Positions 18,494 to 28,133 are shown, counted from the stretch's first letter. The stretch: 64,000 nt of DNA from Bacteroidota bacterium (GCA_016718805.1 JADKCP010000004.1:1-64000), one strand, 5' to 3'. The notes: generated by a model not told the origin, from the letters alone. Numbers and translations: made by a program.

Positions 18494-18514
18494 CTGTTTT
18501 TTAGTTTAATTTTG
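18484..18514 (+). promoter_or_regulatory. Bacteroidota-type promoter of carA
   Basis: TTTG at 18484-18487, a 19-base spacer, and TAATTTTG at 18507-18514 match the Bacteroidota consensus (TTTG, about 19 bases, TAnnTTTG). Transcription would start near 18521, leaving a short leader before the ATG at 18542. It also argues against the TTG at 18485 as start codon. Confidence 0.65.
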
Positions 18515-18541
18515 CCCAGCATTTCAAGCAAAAATCCTTCA

Positions 18542-19675
18542 ATGAAACAATCCGATAAACAAAAAGCCTTGCTGGTATTGCAAGATGGGACCGTTTACAG
18601 CGGTACAGCAATTGGAAAAACCGGTACAGCAACCGGAGAGATTTGTTTTAATACGGGGATGACAGGTTATCAAGAGATTTTTACGGACCCATCTTACTAC
18701 GGACAAATGATGTTGATGACCAATGTGCACATTGGAAATTATGGAGTACATGATGCTGAAATTGAATCGGAAAGTTTAAAGATAGCGGGTTTAATTTGCA
18801 AAAGTTTTAGCGAACACTATTCACGCAAAGCCGGTAGTAGTTCACTAAACGACTACTTAGTAAAAGAAGGATGTGTCGGTATTGCAGATATTGACACTCG
18901 TGCATTGGTGCGCCACATTCGCGATAAAGGTGCAATGAATGCAATCGTTTCATCTGAAGATTTGGATATTTCTAGTTTGTTGGCTAAAGTTGCAAAAGTA
19001 CCTTCGATGGCAGGACTTGAACTATCATCGGTAGTTTCTACTCGAACAGCTTATACCTTGGGAAATCCAGAAGCTGCTTACCGTGTATCAGTAGTGGATT
19101 ATGGCGTAAAGAAAAATATTTTGCGTTGTTTGGTCGAACGTGGCTGTTACGTTAAAGTATTTCCGCATTCAGCAAGTTTTGCTGAACTAAAGTCTTTTGA
19201 ACCACATGGATATTTTTTATCCAACGGCCCCGGCGATCCTGCAGCAATGAATTATGCTTTTGAAACAATTAAGGCCATTGTAAATTCGGGCAAGCCTGTA
19301 TTCGGAATTTGTTTAGGACATCAGTTGTTGGCTGAATCACTTGGCATTCGCACTTATAAAATGCACAATGGCCATAGAGGAATAAATCATCCGGTTCAGA
19401 ATACAATTAGTGGAAAATGTGAAGTTACCTCTCAAAACCATGGATTTGCAGTTAATTCAGAAGATGTAAAAGCACACACTGATTTAGAAATAACCCACAT
19501 CAACCTCAACGATGGAACGTTAGAAGGCATGCGCATGAAAAGTAAAAAAGTATTTAGTGTTCAATATCATCCGGAAGCCTCTCCCGGACCGCACGACTCT
19601 CGCTATTTGTTTGATGAGTTTGTTGAAAATATGCGCAGCAGTAAACTTGAAAAAAAACAGGTTATTGCTTCTTAA
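18542..19675 (+). CDS. carA: Carbamoyl-phosphate synthase small subunit
   Basis: CarA is the glutamine amidotransferase subunit supplying ammonia to CarB for carbamoyl phosphate, used for pyrimidines and arginine. From the ATG at 18542 the protein is 377 residues. The N-terminal domain has 'GEICFNTGMTGYQEIFTDPSY'-type sequence. The class I glutaminase domain has 'GPGDP', nucleophile motif GICLGHQL and the His/Glu motif 'QYHPEASPGPHD'. carB is not in the window, so the subunits are encoded apart. The start was chosen because the longer TTG-initiated frame runs through the promoter. Confidence 0.96.
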   Translation: MKQSDKQKALLVLQDGTVYSGTAIGKTGTATGEICFNTGMTGYQEIFTDPSYYGQMMLMTNVHIGNYGVHDAEIESESLKIAGLICKSFSEHYSRKAGSSSLNDYLVKEGCVGIADIDTRALVRHIRDKGAMNAIVSSEDLDISSLLAKVAKVPSMAGLELSSVVSTRTAYTLGNPEAAYRVSVVDYGVKKNILRCLVERGCYVKVFPHSASFAELKSFEPHGYFLSNGPGDPAAMNYAFETIKAIVNSGKPVFGICLGHQLLAESLGIRTYKMHNGHRGINHPVQNTISGKCEVTSQNHGFAVNSEDVKAHTDLEITHINLNDGTLEGMRMKSKKVFSVQYHPEASPGPHDSRYLFDEFVENMRSSKLEKKQVIAS

Positions 19676-19822
19676 ATTTACGGTAGGTTAGTAATATTTT
19701 CCTAACTTCATAATTCTATAATTCCCTCCATTCTTCTTTATTAATAGGAATTTCGTAAATCGTTGCCTTACCATTAAGTATACTTTATTCATTTGAACGA
19801 GTAAGAAATTACCCATTTTGGC

Positions 19823-19853
19823 TTGTACTTGTTAGTGGTTTGATTTAGTTTTG
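19823..19853 (+). promoter_or_regulatory. Probable promoter of the PKD/SdrD T9SS gene
   Basis: TTG (19823-19825), a 20-base spacer and TAGTTTTG (19846-19853) fit the Bacteroidota pattern. The predicted transcript starts near 19860, about 20 bases before the ATG at 19881. Confidence 0.5.
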
Positions 19854-19880
19854 TATCGAACAATTAAAACAACCTTCATT

Positions 19881-22589
19881 ATGAAAAAAATTATTTTACT
19901 AACACTGCTCTTTGCTTTATCCTTTTTTAAAGCATCTCAAGCTCAAAACTGCCAAGCTGGTTTTGTATATAGCTTGCTTCCGGGTTCAACCGTTGTAGCT
20001 TTTTATGATTCGAGTTTTACATCAGGCGACACAATTACAAGTTACGTTTGGTCGTTTGGCGATAGTACAGTTGGAACAGGTATGAATCCAATTCATACTT
20101 ATAATTTTACAGGAATGTATTTTGTATCACTAACAATTACAACTAGTTCAGGTTGCACTAGTACTGCGTATGATACAGTATGGTTTGGCACTCCTTGTAA
20201 TGTGTTTGCAACCATTACCTATTCAAATTTTGTTCAAACACTTACTGTTGCAGCTACCAATGGAACTCCACCATATACCTATTTATGGTCAAACGGAGGT
20301 ACTGGTAGTTCCATTCAAGCATTATCACCGGGTACATATTGTGTAACTGTTACTGATGCAAATGCTTGCAGTTACCAAACATGCTATCAAGTGGTATCAA
20401 ATAATAACTGTTATGCCGAATTTACTTACAGCAGTACAATGGGATCTCCAACAGTATACTTTTACGATACAAGTTACGCAGGCAATGGAAGCATTAGCAG
20501 TTACCTTTGGAATTTTGGAGACAATACTACCAGCACTTTAGCGAATCCAACACACACTTATCCGAATACCGGGACTTATGGTGTTACACTAACAATATTA
20601 ACCACAACCGGATGCACAAGTACTTATTATGACACAGTATATGCCGGTGTGCAATTTTGTAATATGTTTGCCTTTGCTTCGTTTAATCCAACAAGTTCTA
20701 GCTTAGATGTTCAAACCTTTGGTGGGGCAGCTCCTTACACATATATGTGGAATCCGGGTAATGGTTTGAGCAGTCCTATTGTTCCAAATCCAACAGTAAG
20801 TGTGAGTACTCCAACTACCTATTGTGTTATTATCACTGATATGATGGGTTGCACCTATCAAACTTGCGCTACTGCATTGCCTGCTTCTACAGATACTATT
20901 TGCGGAAATGTATTTAATGATGTGAATGGAAATGGAATACAGGATTCAACCGAATCAAGCGGGTATGGTTACTTAACTGTGTATGGAAATAATGGTCAAT
21001 ATAGTGCTGCTGTTGATAGTATCACCGGACATTATTCATTAGCAGTACCTGCAGGTGTATACACCATTTGGTTTTGCAACTGGGGGATGCTTACAAGCTT
21101 TACCATTCCTACCAACGATACAGGATCATGTGCTTATTACGACAGTGTTGTAGTTTCTGGAGGTGGTGTTCATTGTGGATACAATTTTGGATTACAATAC
21201 AATGCTTCCTTTATTGAAGGAGATATTTTCTTTGATACAAATAACAATGGTGTTTTTGATTCAAACGAATCAGGCATTCCTTACCAAAGTGTACATGCAG
21301 GAAATTACTGGGGCTATACAAACCAAAATGGGCATTACTCCATTACTGTGTTGCCAGGAACCTATACTGTAGCTTATACCCCGAGTGGTAATTATGCAGG
21401 CTATACCGTTACTACGCCAACTAGCTATTCTGTTACTTTAGCTAACGGAGCAACTTCAGCGAATAATAATTTTGGATTGTACACCATTCCGGGATCTACT
21501 AATTTAGCTGTTAGCTTAGTTCCACACACTACAGTTACATCAGGTTTTCCAGCATGGTACGACATTTATGTAAACAATATTGGTGCAAATCCAACATCGG
21601 CTACTTTAACGATGTATTACGATCCTGCTTTAAACTTCACCAATGCAACTCCTGCGCAAGCCTCACACAATGCAGGTGCTCATTCCATCACTTGGAATGT
21701 TCCAACAATTAACCCGGGAAGCAGCCGCTCATTTCATGTAAATTTTGTTGCAGCTTTAGGACTTACTTTAGGAGCAAGTACATTTGAATTTGTTGGAGTA
21801 ACTGCGAATAGTGGAATTGATATTAATTTGAGCAATAATTCTGATACCTTACATCAGGTAGTAACAGGTTCATGGGATCCTAATAACAAATTGGTTGTAT
21901 CTAGCAATTACAGTGATCCAAACTATCAGGTTATTTCTAGTGTGAATCCAAATCAAACAATTGATTATACCATTAACTTCCAAAATACAGGAACCGGACC
22001 AGCTGTGAACATTACTGTACTTGATGAGTTGTCTGCCGATTTAGATGCAAACAGTTTCCAACTTTTAGGAACCAGCCACAATGCAACTGTAAGCAAAAAT
22101 GGAAATCAATTGAGTTTCTTATTTGCAAATATCATGTTAGCCGATTCAAACAGCAATGAGCCTGCAAGTCATGGTTATATTAACTTCAGAGTAAATGCAA
22201 ATGCAGGTTTACTACCAGGCCATAGCATACTCGACAAAGCCGATATTTATTTTGATTTTAACTCACCTGTTGCCACCAACGATGCTACACTTTTATTGAT
22301 AAATCCATTAAGCATTCTTGAAAGCAGCACTACAAACACAGCTTTTGTTAGCCCTAATCCGGTAAGCGATGAGTTTGTATTAAATTATGCATTAGCGAAA
22401 GCATCAGATGTGCGTTACACTTTGAAAAACATCCAAGGCCAAACACTTGAAACAGTGCTATTGAAAAACCAAGTTGCTGGTGCTACAGCTTTAAAGTTAT
22501 CTTCTGCACACTTAGCTGAAGGTCTTTATTTGCTAGAGTTGAACGATGGTTATAAAACTCAAACTATTAAGTTGGTGAAAACAAAATAA
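19881..22589 (+). CDS. PKD/SdrD-like/DUF7619-type surface protein with T9SS type A domain
   Basis: The 902-residue protein starts with a signal peptide (MKKIILLTLLFALSFFKASQ). It carries two PKD domains ('SFGDSTVGTGMNPIHTY', 'NFGDNTTSTLANPTHTY'), each followed by a SprB-like 'PPYTYLWSNGG' or 'APYTYMWNPG' module. Then come two SdrD-B-like modules ('VFNDVNGNGIQDSTES', 'DIFFDTNNNGVFDSNES') and a DUF11/CARDB-like region. A 'SWDPNNK...NTGTGPAVNI...DFNSPV' module follows, then a type A sorting domain ('VSPNPVSDEFVLNY'). It is a modular adhesin-like surface protein; ligand unknown. A strong terminator follows. Confidence 0.88.
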   Translation: MKKIILLTLLFALSFFKASQAQNCQAGFVYSLLPGSTVVAFYDSSFTSGDTITSYVWSFGDSTVGTGMNPIHTYNFTGMYFVSLTITTSSGCTSTAYDTVWFGTPCNVFATITYSNFVQTLTVAATNGTPPYTYLWSNGGTGSSIQALSPGTYCVTVTDANACSYQTCYQVVSNNNCYAEFTYSSTMGSPTVYFYDTSYAGNGSISSYLWNFGDNTTSTLANPTHTYPNTGTYGVTLTILTTTGCTSTYYDTVYAGVQFCNMFAFASFNPTSSSLDVQTFGGAAPYTYMWNPGNGLSSPIVPNPTVSVSTPTTYCVIITDMMGCTYQTCATALPASTDTICGNVFNDVNGNGIQDSTESSGYGYLTVYGNNGQYSAAVDSITGHYSLAVPAGVYTIWFCNWGMLTSFTIPTNDTGSCAYYDSVVVSGGGVHCGYNFGLQYNASFIEGDIFFDTNNNGVFDSNESGIPYQSVHAGNYWGYTNQNGHYSITVLPGTYTVAYTPSGNYAGYTVTTPTSYSVTLANGATSANNNFGLYTIPGSTNLAVSLVPHTTVTSGFPAWYDIYVNNIGANPTSATLTMYYDPALNFTNATPAQASHNAGAHSITWNVPTINPGSSRSFHVNFVAALGLTLGASTFEFVGVTANSGIDINLSNNSDTLHQVVTGSWDPNNKLVVSSNYSDPNYQVISSVNPNQTIDYTINFQNTGTGPAVNITVLDELSADLDANSFQLLGTSHNATVSKNGNQLSFLFANIMLADSNSNEPASHGYINFRVNANAGLLPGHSILDKADIYFDFNSPVATNDATLLLINPLSILESSTTNTAFVSPNPVSDEFVLNYALAKASDVRYTLKNIQGQTLETVLLKNQVAGATALKLSSAHLAEGLYLLELNDGYKTQTIKLVKTK

Positions 22590-22611
22590 CCCAATTTGTG
22601 ATTCACCTGTT

Positions 22612-22652
22612 ACCGGCTCGCACTCCTTTCGGATCTGCGAGCCGGTTTTTTT
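22612..22652 (+). terminator. Rho-independent terminator after the PKD/SdrD gene
   Basis: ACCGGCTCGCA (22612-22622) pairs perfectly with TGCGAGCCGGT (22636-22646) around a 13-base loop and runs into seven T residues. This strong GC-rich hairpin ends the T9SS transcript before eno. Confidence 0.93.
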
Positions 22653-22716
22653 ATGCCCATACTATCAAGGAAGGCATTTTTATTTTTTTGTGAAATTCAG
22701 TCAATCAGATTCCATT

Positions 22717-22752
22717 TTGACTATGCTCGTTTCAAATATTTAGCTATTTTTG
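22717..22752 (+). promoter_or_regulatory. Possible eno promoter
   Basis: TATTTTTG at 22745-22752 matches the -7 consensus; the nearest TTG (22717-22719) is 25 bases upstream, longer than ideal. It lies between a strong terminator and the eno ATG at 22786, so a promoter is needed here. Confidence 0.35.
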
Positions 22753-22785
22753 AAACGCTAAAATTTCATCATTCATTCCTGTTTT

Positions 22786-24075
22786 ATGAGTTATATATCC
22801 CACATTCATGCTCGCCAAATACTTGATTCCAGAGGGAATCCAACCATTGAAGTTGATGTAGTTACCGATAACGGAGCTCTTGGCCGAGCAGCTGTTCCAT
22901 CAGGTGCATCTACCGGAACCCACGAAGCTGTTGAGTTACGTGATAATGACAAGAAAAAATATTTAGGTAAGGGTGTACTTACCGCAGTAAATAATGTAAA
23001 TACTGTAATTCAGGATGCCTTGATTGGTGCTTCTGTGTTTGAACAAAATTTAATTGATCAAACCATGATTGAACTAGATGGCACACCAAACAAAGGGAAA
23101 CTCGGAGCAAATGCAATACTGGGTGTATCCTTAGCGCTAGCCAAAGCAGCAGCTATCGAAAGCAATCAACCATTATTTCGTTATGTTGGCGGTGTGAATG
23201 CGAATACACTTCCCATTCCAATGATGAATATTATAAACGGAGGTTCGCATGCCGATAACAGCATCGACTTTCAGGAATTTATGATTATGCCGGTTGGCGC
23301 CGAAAATTTTAGTGCTGCCATCCGCATGGGAACAGAAGTGTTTCATCATTTAAAAAATGTTTTAAAATCAAAAGGGTATTCAACTAATGTTGGGGACGAA
23401 GGTGGATTTGCTCCAAATTTAAAATCCAATGAGGAGGCAATACAAGTGGTGATGCAAGCAATTGAAAAAGCAGGCTATAAACCCGGTGAAGATATATATA
23501 TTGCAATGGATGCAGCTTCTTCTGAGTTCTATTTGGCAGATGAAAAAGTGTATCATTTTAAAAAGTCAAGTGGCGAAAAACTGTCATCTTCGGATATGGT
23601 TTCCTTTTGGGCAGATTGGTGCAAAAAATATCCTTTAATTTCAATTGAAGATGGTTTTGCCGAAGATGATTGGGAAGGTTGGAAAAAACAAACAGAAGTA
23701 CTTGGCGATAAAATTCAATTGGTAGGTGATGATTTATTTGTAACCAATGTTAACCGCTTAAAGCAAGGAATTGATAATTCTATTGCCAATTCTATACTCG
23801 TAAAAGTAAATCAAATTGGATCGCTTACCGAAACTATTAATGCTGTGAACATGGCCAATAATGCCAGTTACACTGCTGTTATGAGTCATCGCAGTGGTGA
23901 AACAGAAGATTCAACTATTGCTGATTTGGCTGTTGCTTTAAATACCGGACAAATTAAAACCGGCTCAGCATCACGTTCCGATAGGATCGCTAAATACAAT
24001 CAATTGCTTCGTATTGAAGAGCTATTGGGTAAGAGTGCCACTTATTTAGGAAAACAATTTAAATACGCACGTTAG
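22786..24075 (+). CDS. eno: Enolase (phosphopyruvate hydratase)
   Basis: Enolase interconverts 2-phosphoglycerate and phosphoenolpyruvate in glycolysis and gluconeogenesis. The 429-residue length is normal. Conserved blocks are 'ARQILDSRGNPTIEV', 'SGASTGTHEAVELRD', 'NVGDEGGFAPN', 'SIEDGFAEDDW', the catalytic lysine segment 'ILVKVNQIGSLTE' and 'SHRSGETEDSTIADLAV'. The following citrate synthase gene starts 64 bases downstream on the same strand and may share a transcript. Confidence 0.98.
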   Translation: MSYISHIHARQILDSRGNPTIEVDVVTDNGALGRAAVPSGASTGTHEAVELRDNDKKKYLGKGVLTAVNNVNTVIQDALIGASVFEQNLIDQTMIELDGTPNKGKLGANAILGVSLALAKAAAIESNQPLFRYVGGVNANTLPIPMMNIINGGSHADNSIDFQEFMIMPVGAENFSAAIRMGTEVFHHLKNVLKSKGYSTNVGDEGGFAPNLKSNEEAIQVVMQAIEKAGYKPGEDIYIAMDAASSEFYLADEKVYHFKKSSGEKLSSSDMVSFWADWCKKYPLISIEDGFAEDDWEGWKKQTEVLGDKIQLVGDDLFVTNVNRLKQGIDNSIANSILVKVNQIGSLTETINAVNMANNASYTAVMSHRSGETEDSTIADLAVALNTGQIKTGSASRSDRIAKYNQLLRIEELLGKSATYLGKQFKYAR

Positions 24076-24139
24076 TATTTTCTCAAAGTCAACTAAAAAT
24101 TACACATTAAAATATCACACAAATAAAAGCACCGAAGAG

Positions 24140-25465
24140 ATGGCAGCAATGAAAGACACACTTAAGGAAAAATTCGCAGCAAAATTTCCTACAGTAGCAG
24201 CAGAAGTAAAATCGTTGGTTAAAGACCATGGAAGTTTTGTATTGGGCCAATATACTGTTGAACAAGTATACCAAGGTATGAAAGGTATGTTGGGGATGGT
24301 TACTGAAACTTCAAAATTGGATTCAGAAATTGGGATAAAATTCAGAGGATACTCTATTCCTGAATTACGAGAAAAACTTCCAAAAGCTCCGGGAGGTACA
24401 GAGCCACTGCCGGAAGGAATTTTTTATTTGATGTTGTTGGGCGAATTACCCAGCGTACAAGACGTAGTGGAATTAGGAAATAATTGGGCACGCAGAAGCA
24501 ATGTTCCTAAGCATGTTTTTGACATTATCGATAAAATGCCTTCCAATGCGCATCCAATGACCCAGTTTAGTGCTGCAATTATTGCTTTACAAACCGAATC
24601 ATTATTTTATTCAGCATACCGAAAAGGCATTAATAAAAAAGATTATTGGGATTACATGTATGAAGATTCCATGAATTTAATTTCCCGTTTGCCTCGTATT
24701 GCAGCTTATATTTATCGTCGTACCTACCATAATGGAGTGCATATTGAGCCGGATCACACACTTGATTGGGCAGCTAATTTTGCGCACATGTTAGGTTTCG
24801 AACAATTTGATATGAAGCGTTTAATGCGGTTGTATTTGACAATACACGTAGATCATGAAGGAGGTAACGTATCAGCACATGCTACGCATTTGGTGGGTTC
24901 TGCATTAAGTGATGCGTATTATTCATTTGCATCTGGAATGAATGGATTGGCAGGTCCTTTACATGGATTGGCAAATCAGGAAGTTGTAATTTGGTTGCAA
25001 AAATTGAGAGCCGATATTGGCGGAACTTTCCCTACTAAACAACAAATTGCAGAATATATACAGTCCACTTTAGCAGCCGGAAAAGTTGTACCCGGATATG
25101 GACATGCTGTATTGCGCAAAACTGATCCACGCTTTACTGCACAACAAGAGTTTTACCGCACCTACATTAAAAGCGATGAATTGTGTGAAATAGTACAAAT
25201 GGTATATGAAGTAGCACCACCCATATTAGAGTCAACCGGAAAAATTAAAAATCCTTGGCCAAATGTGGATGCGCATTCAGGTGCTTTGCTGTTGCATTAT
25301 GGTTTAAAAGAATACGAATTTTATACAGTTATTTTTGGAGTATCACGTGCCTTAGGAGTATTAGCTTCGCTTATTTGGGACCGTGCATTAGGCCATCCGC
25401 TTGAGCGACCAAGTTCGGATACTACCGAAGGTATTCGTAAAAAAGTTACTGCTGCTGCTAAATAA
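24140..25465 (+). CDS. Citrate synthase, eukaryotic (si) type
   Basis: This enzyme condenses oxaloacetate with acetyl-CoA in the TCA cycle. The 441-residue sequence resembles the mitochondrial-type enzyme rather than E. coli GltA. The active-site residues map to His275 (AGPLHGLANQEV), His322 (GYGHAVLRKTDPR) and Asp377 (NVDAHSGAL), with family spacing nearly identical to pig-heart numbering (274, 320, 375). 'DHEGGNVSAHATHLVGSALSD' is another hallmark. Some Bacteroidota are known to carry this type. A second ATG three codons in could also serve. A terminator follows. Confidence 0.94.
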   Translation: MAAMKDTLKEKFAAKFPTVAAEVKSLVKDHGSFVLGQYTVEQVYQGMKGMLGMVTETSKLDSEIGIKFRGYSIPELREKLPKAPGGTEPLPEGIFYLMLLGELPSVQDVVELGNNWARRSNVPKHVFDIIDKMPSNAHPMTQFSAAIIALQTESLFYSAYRKGINKKDYWDYMYEDSMNLISRLPRIAAYIYRRTYHNGVHIEPDHTLDWAANFAHMLGFEQFDMKRLMRLYLTIHVDHEGGNVSAHATHLVGSALSDAYYSFASGMNGLAGPLHGLANQEVVIWLQKLRADIGGTFPTKQQIAEYIQSTLAAGKVVPGYGHAVLRKTDPRFTAQQEFYRTYIKSDELCEIVQMVYEVAPPILESTGKIKNPWPNVDAHSGALLLHYGLKEYEFYTVIFGVSRALGVLASLIWDRALGHPLERPSSDTTEGIRKKVTAAAK

Positions 25466-25486
25466 AATTTATTTACTTTGATTATG

Positions 25487-25521
25487 AAAACGCAATCGAT
25501 ATTTTTGATTGCGTTTTTTTT
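25487..25521 (+). terminator. Rho-independent terminator after citrate synthase
   Basis: AAAACGCAATC (25487-25497) pairs perfectly with GATTGCGTTTT (25507-25517), and the run of T continues to 25521. It ends the citrate synthase transcript 40 bases before the next gene's GTG. Confidence 0.88.
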
Positions 25522-25559
25522 ATTTATTCCAATTAATCAATTCATTAAAACTCCATACA

Positions 25560-26624
25560 GTGAATCAAAACCCATCCGGTCAATTTATAAGTAAGCGCTC
25601 ACTGTTAAAAATACTAACCGTGAGCACCATACTGTTTTTTGGAATACTCGTTTTGTATTCGCTCAAAGAATTTATTGATGCGGCTCTTGGTGCAGTTATT
25701 ATTTATGTGTTGTTCCGACCAATGATGCGCTGGCTTACCGAAACAAAAAAATGGAAAGCTACTTATGCAACTTTACTCATTTTTTTTATCACTTTTATTA
25801 GTGTCTTAGCTCCTGCATTTTTAATAGCTAGCTTGCTGATTCCAAAGTTTAGTTTGTTTTTTAATAATGATTCGTTTCTTGTACAATTCTTACATACTAG
25901 CGACTTATACCTAAAATCGAACCTTGGTATTGATTTATTAGCTGCCGAAAACATTAGCAAAATTCAAGGATCTGTAACCACCGAAATTGCAGATTTATTG
26001 GGTCAAACCTTTTCCATTTTTGGAGATATCATTTTGATGTATTTCGTTTTGTACTTTATGCTTATCAATGTAAATAAGCTGGAAGATGGCATCGAAAAAC
26101 TACTTCCTATGTCGAAATCGAATCTAGAAAAATTTGGTGCAGAACTAAAATCAATGACCATTAGCAATGTTATTGGTTCTCCACTATTAGCTATATTTCA
26201 AGGAATAATTGCTTCGCTTGGATTTTGGATTTTTGGATTACCAGATCCGGTTTTTTGGGGAATGATGGCAGGTGTTTTTTCATTTATACCATTTATTGGC
26301 TCTGCTATTATTTGGGTACCGGCAGCAATCTTCCAATTGAGCAATGGACTTGTTTGGCAAGGTGTTGCCATTGTTATTTTTGGACTTGCGATAATATCAA
26401 CCATCGACAATGTGTTTCGATTTGTATTCCAAAAAAAGTTTGCGGATGTTCACCCCATGGTTACTGTTTTTGGAATTATTTTAGGCTTGCAACTTTTTGG
26501 ATTACCCGGATTTATTTTTGGTCCATTGATTATTTCCTGGTTATTAATTTTAATAAAAATATACCGGGAAGAATATATTGCAAATAGCAACCAGATTGAG
26601 CTTAACCAGCAATTAGACCAATAA
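25560..26624 (+). CDS. AI-2E/PerM family membrane transporter
   Basis: The 354-residue protein has about eight membrane segments and the AI-2E family C-terminal pattern 'GLQLFGLPGFIFGPLIISWLLIL'. Central 'IFGDIILMYFVLYFMLIN' and 'FIPFIGSAIIW' blocks also fit. Members export various small solutes; the autoinducer-2 role shown for TqsA cannot be assumed. I choose GTG at 25560 (encoding MNQNPSGQF). An upstream open extension runs back through the terminator stem and is unlikely to be translated. The gene converges with the dioxygenase gene. Confidence 0.82.
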   Translation: MNQNPSGQFISKRSLLKILTVSTILFFGILVLYSLKEFIDAALGAVIIYVLFRPMMRWLTETKKWKATYATLLIFFITFISVLAPAFLIASLLIPKFSLFFNNDSFLVQFLHTSDLYLKSNLGIDLLAAENISKIQGSVTTEIADLLGQTFSIFGDIILMYFVLYFMLINVNKLEDGIEKLLPMSKSNLEKFGAELKSMTISNVIGSPLLAIFQGIIASLGFWIFGLPDPVFWGMMAGVFSFIPFIGSAIIWVPAAIFQLSNGLVWQGVAIVIFGLAIISTIDNVFRFVFQKKFADVHPMVTVFGIILGLQLFGLPGFIFGPLIISWLLILIKIYREEYIANSNQIELNQQLDQ

Positions 26625-26646
26625 TCCATTGTAAAAATGGAAGTGA

Positions 26647-27531
26647 TTATGAGCTATGCAATTTAAACGAAGTCATTGAAAAAGAACCACCGATTACTTT
26701 ATCATTGAAAAAACTAAGCTCATCCTTTTTACTTCTTAATGCCAACGCATAAATCATTGGCAAATAATGATCGGGGCTGGGCGCTGCCAACTGAAAGGCT
26801 TTGCTGTAACTTCTATAATTAATTAAGGAGTTAAAATCGTTTTGGCTAATTAATTTTTTAAACTCTTCATTAGCTTCTATGGCCCAATCAAGTGCCGTTT
26901 CAACAAGCCCACCACTCCCCCATTTTGCAAATTGAAAATTATGAACCATGTTTCCACTTCCAATAATTAAAACCCCCTTTTTCCGCAAGCCAGCAAGTTC
27001 CTTTGCAAGGTTGTAATGATACAAGGTATCTTTTGTATAATCTAAGCTCAATTCTATAACCGGTATATCGGCTGCAGGATACAGGTGCTTCAACACACTC
27101 CAGCTACCATGGTCTAATCCCCAACTTTCATCCAACCCAACAGGCACAGTTAGTATACTATTTTTTGTTTCCTCGGCTAACCACTTACTACCGGGTGCAT
27201 TATATTGCACATCAAACAATGCTTGTGGAAAACCTCCAAAATCGTGAATGGTTTTAGGACGCTCCATTGCTGTTACAAATGTTCCGTTAGTTTCCCAATG
27301 AGCCGAAACACAAAGTATTGCTTTAGGTTTTGGAATACTGGTGGCTACCTGTCGCCAAGCTTTCGAAAATTCATTCTCTTCAATTGCATTCATTGGAGAA
27401 CCATGTCCCACAAACAAAACAGGCATCTCATTTTCTTGCTCTTTTAAATTTGCTGTGGCTGTTTTTAACCCATTCAGTGTTGTCATAGCTGTAAGCCCTA
27501 TTGCTGCTTTTATAAATTCATTTCGCTTCAT
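26647..27531 (-). CDS. DODA-type extradiol aromatic ring-opening dioxygenase
   Basis: The 294-residue protein matches class III extradiol dioxygenases of the YgiD/4,5-DOPA dioxygenase family. It shows 'VLFVGHGSPMNAI' (metal His), 'AILCVSAHWETNGT' (His), 'GLDHGSWSVLKHLYP' and 'LIIGSGNMVHNF' (His), the usual metal-binding and catalytic positions. About 30 extra N-terminal residues (MKRNEFIKAAIGLTAMTTLNG) look like an exported-protein or twin-arginine-type leader without the double arginine, as seen in other Bacteroidota homologues. The natural substrate is unknown. Confidence 0.88.
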   Translation of the reverse strand: MKRNEFIKAAIGLTAMTTLNGLKTATANLKEQENEMPVLFVGHGSPMNAIEENEFSKAWRQVATSIPKPKAILCVSAHWETNGTFVTAMERPKTIHDFGGFPQALFDVQYNAPGSKWLAEETKNSILTVPVGLDESWGLDHGSWSVLKHLYPAADIPVIELSLDYTKDTLYHYNLAKELAGLRKKGVLIIGSGNMVHNFQFAKWGSGGLVETALDWAIEANEEFKKLISQNDFNSLINYRSYSKAFQLAAPSPDHYLPMIYALALRSKKDELSFFNDKVIGGSFSMTSFKLHSS

Positions 27532-27710
27532 ACAATTGGGGTATGAATTAGTATTTTTTAATAACGTAAAGATAGAATTTTTGAAAGGTTGCTGCTAAAA
27601 ATGCGTTAGCAAAAATGTAGTAAATAATGATTAAATAACTTTAAAGATAACTGCAGTATCTAGAACACCCTTTCTTCTTTTTTAACTAGAATATCTAAAA
27701 GAATAAAATT

Positions 27711-28133
27711 TTAACGCCTTGTTCTAAACTTCCGTTTCACAGCTATTTCATCATAAGCGTAAGCTTCTTTCAAAAGTCTTGATAGTGCTTCAATGTTAAT
27801 TTCTTCAGGCTTATTATATAGTTTGTAAAAAATTTGTTTGTTGGTACCTCTATCAAGGTATTTCTCAACATCCTTTAATTTATTTCCGTACCAAAATCCA
27901 AATAAAACACCTTTACTTATTCCTCCACCCGGAATAGCTGCCGGCCAAATTATGCAGATACCACGTTTCCTATAAAAGAAAGGGACATTGTAACTGATTT
28001 TTTCTTTGCAATCTTCAGGAAGCGTATCAATAACGAGTTGTCTGAGAATATCTGTAATCAAACGCTGATCATCCGGAAGTAATGGCATTAACTCAACTAC
28101 AGAGCTAATTTTTACTTTGTGACGCGGAGGCAT
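27711..28133 (-). CDS. DUF1801 domain protein
   Basis: The 140-residue protein has the DUF1801/YdhG-like pattern. It includes 'LRQLVIDTLPEDCKEKISYNVPFFYRKRGICIIWP' and a C-terminal 'VEKYLDRGTNKQIFYKLYN', related to the frataxin-like YdhG fold. The function of this family is not settled. It stands 27 bases from the next minus-strand gene's end and may be co-transcribed with it. There is nothing damaged. Confidence 0.8.
   Translation of the reverse strand: MPPRHKVKISSVVELMPLLPDDQRLITDILRQLVIDTLPEDCKEKISYNVPFFYRKRGICIIWPAAIPGGGISKGVLFGFWYGNKLKDVEKYLDRGTNKQIFYKLYNKPEEINIEALSRLLKEAYAYDEIAVKRKFRTRR

Larger units (their letters stand above)
18235..18541. other. Divergent promoter region between the hypothetical gene and carA
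   Basis: This 307-base region contains no ORF of note. Its right half holds the large imperfect dyad and the carA promoter described separately. The left half is AT-rich and shows nothing else I can support. Confidence 0.6.

Noticed and set aside
19690..19720. GTTAG/CTAAC hairpin after carA as a terminator
   Set aside because: Short, weak stem and no U-run afterwards.
25509..25559. Upstream extension of the AI-2E family gene
   Set aside because: It would begin in the right arm of the citrate synthase terminator; the GTG at 25560 fits better.
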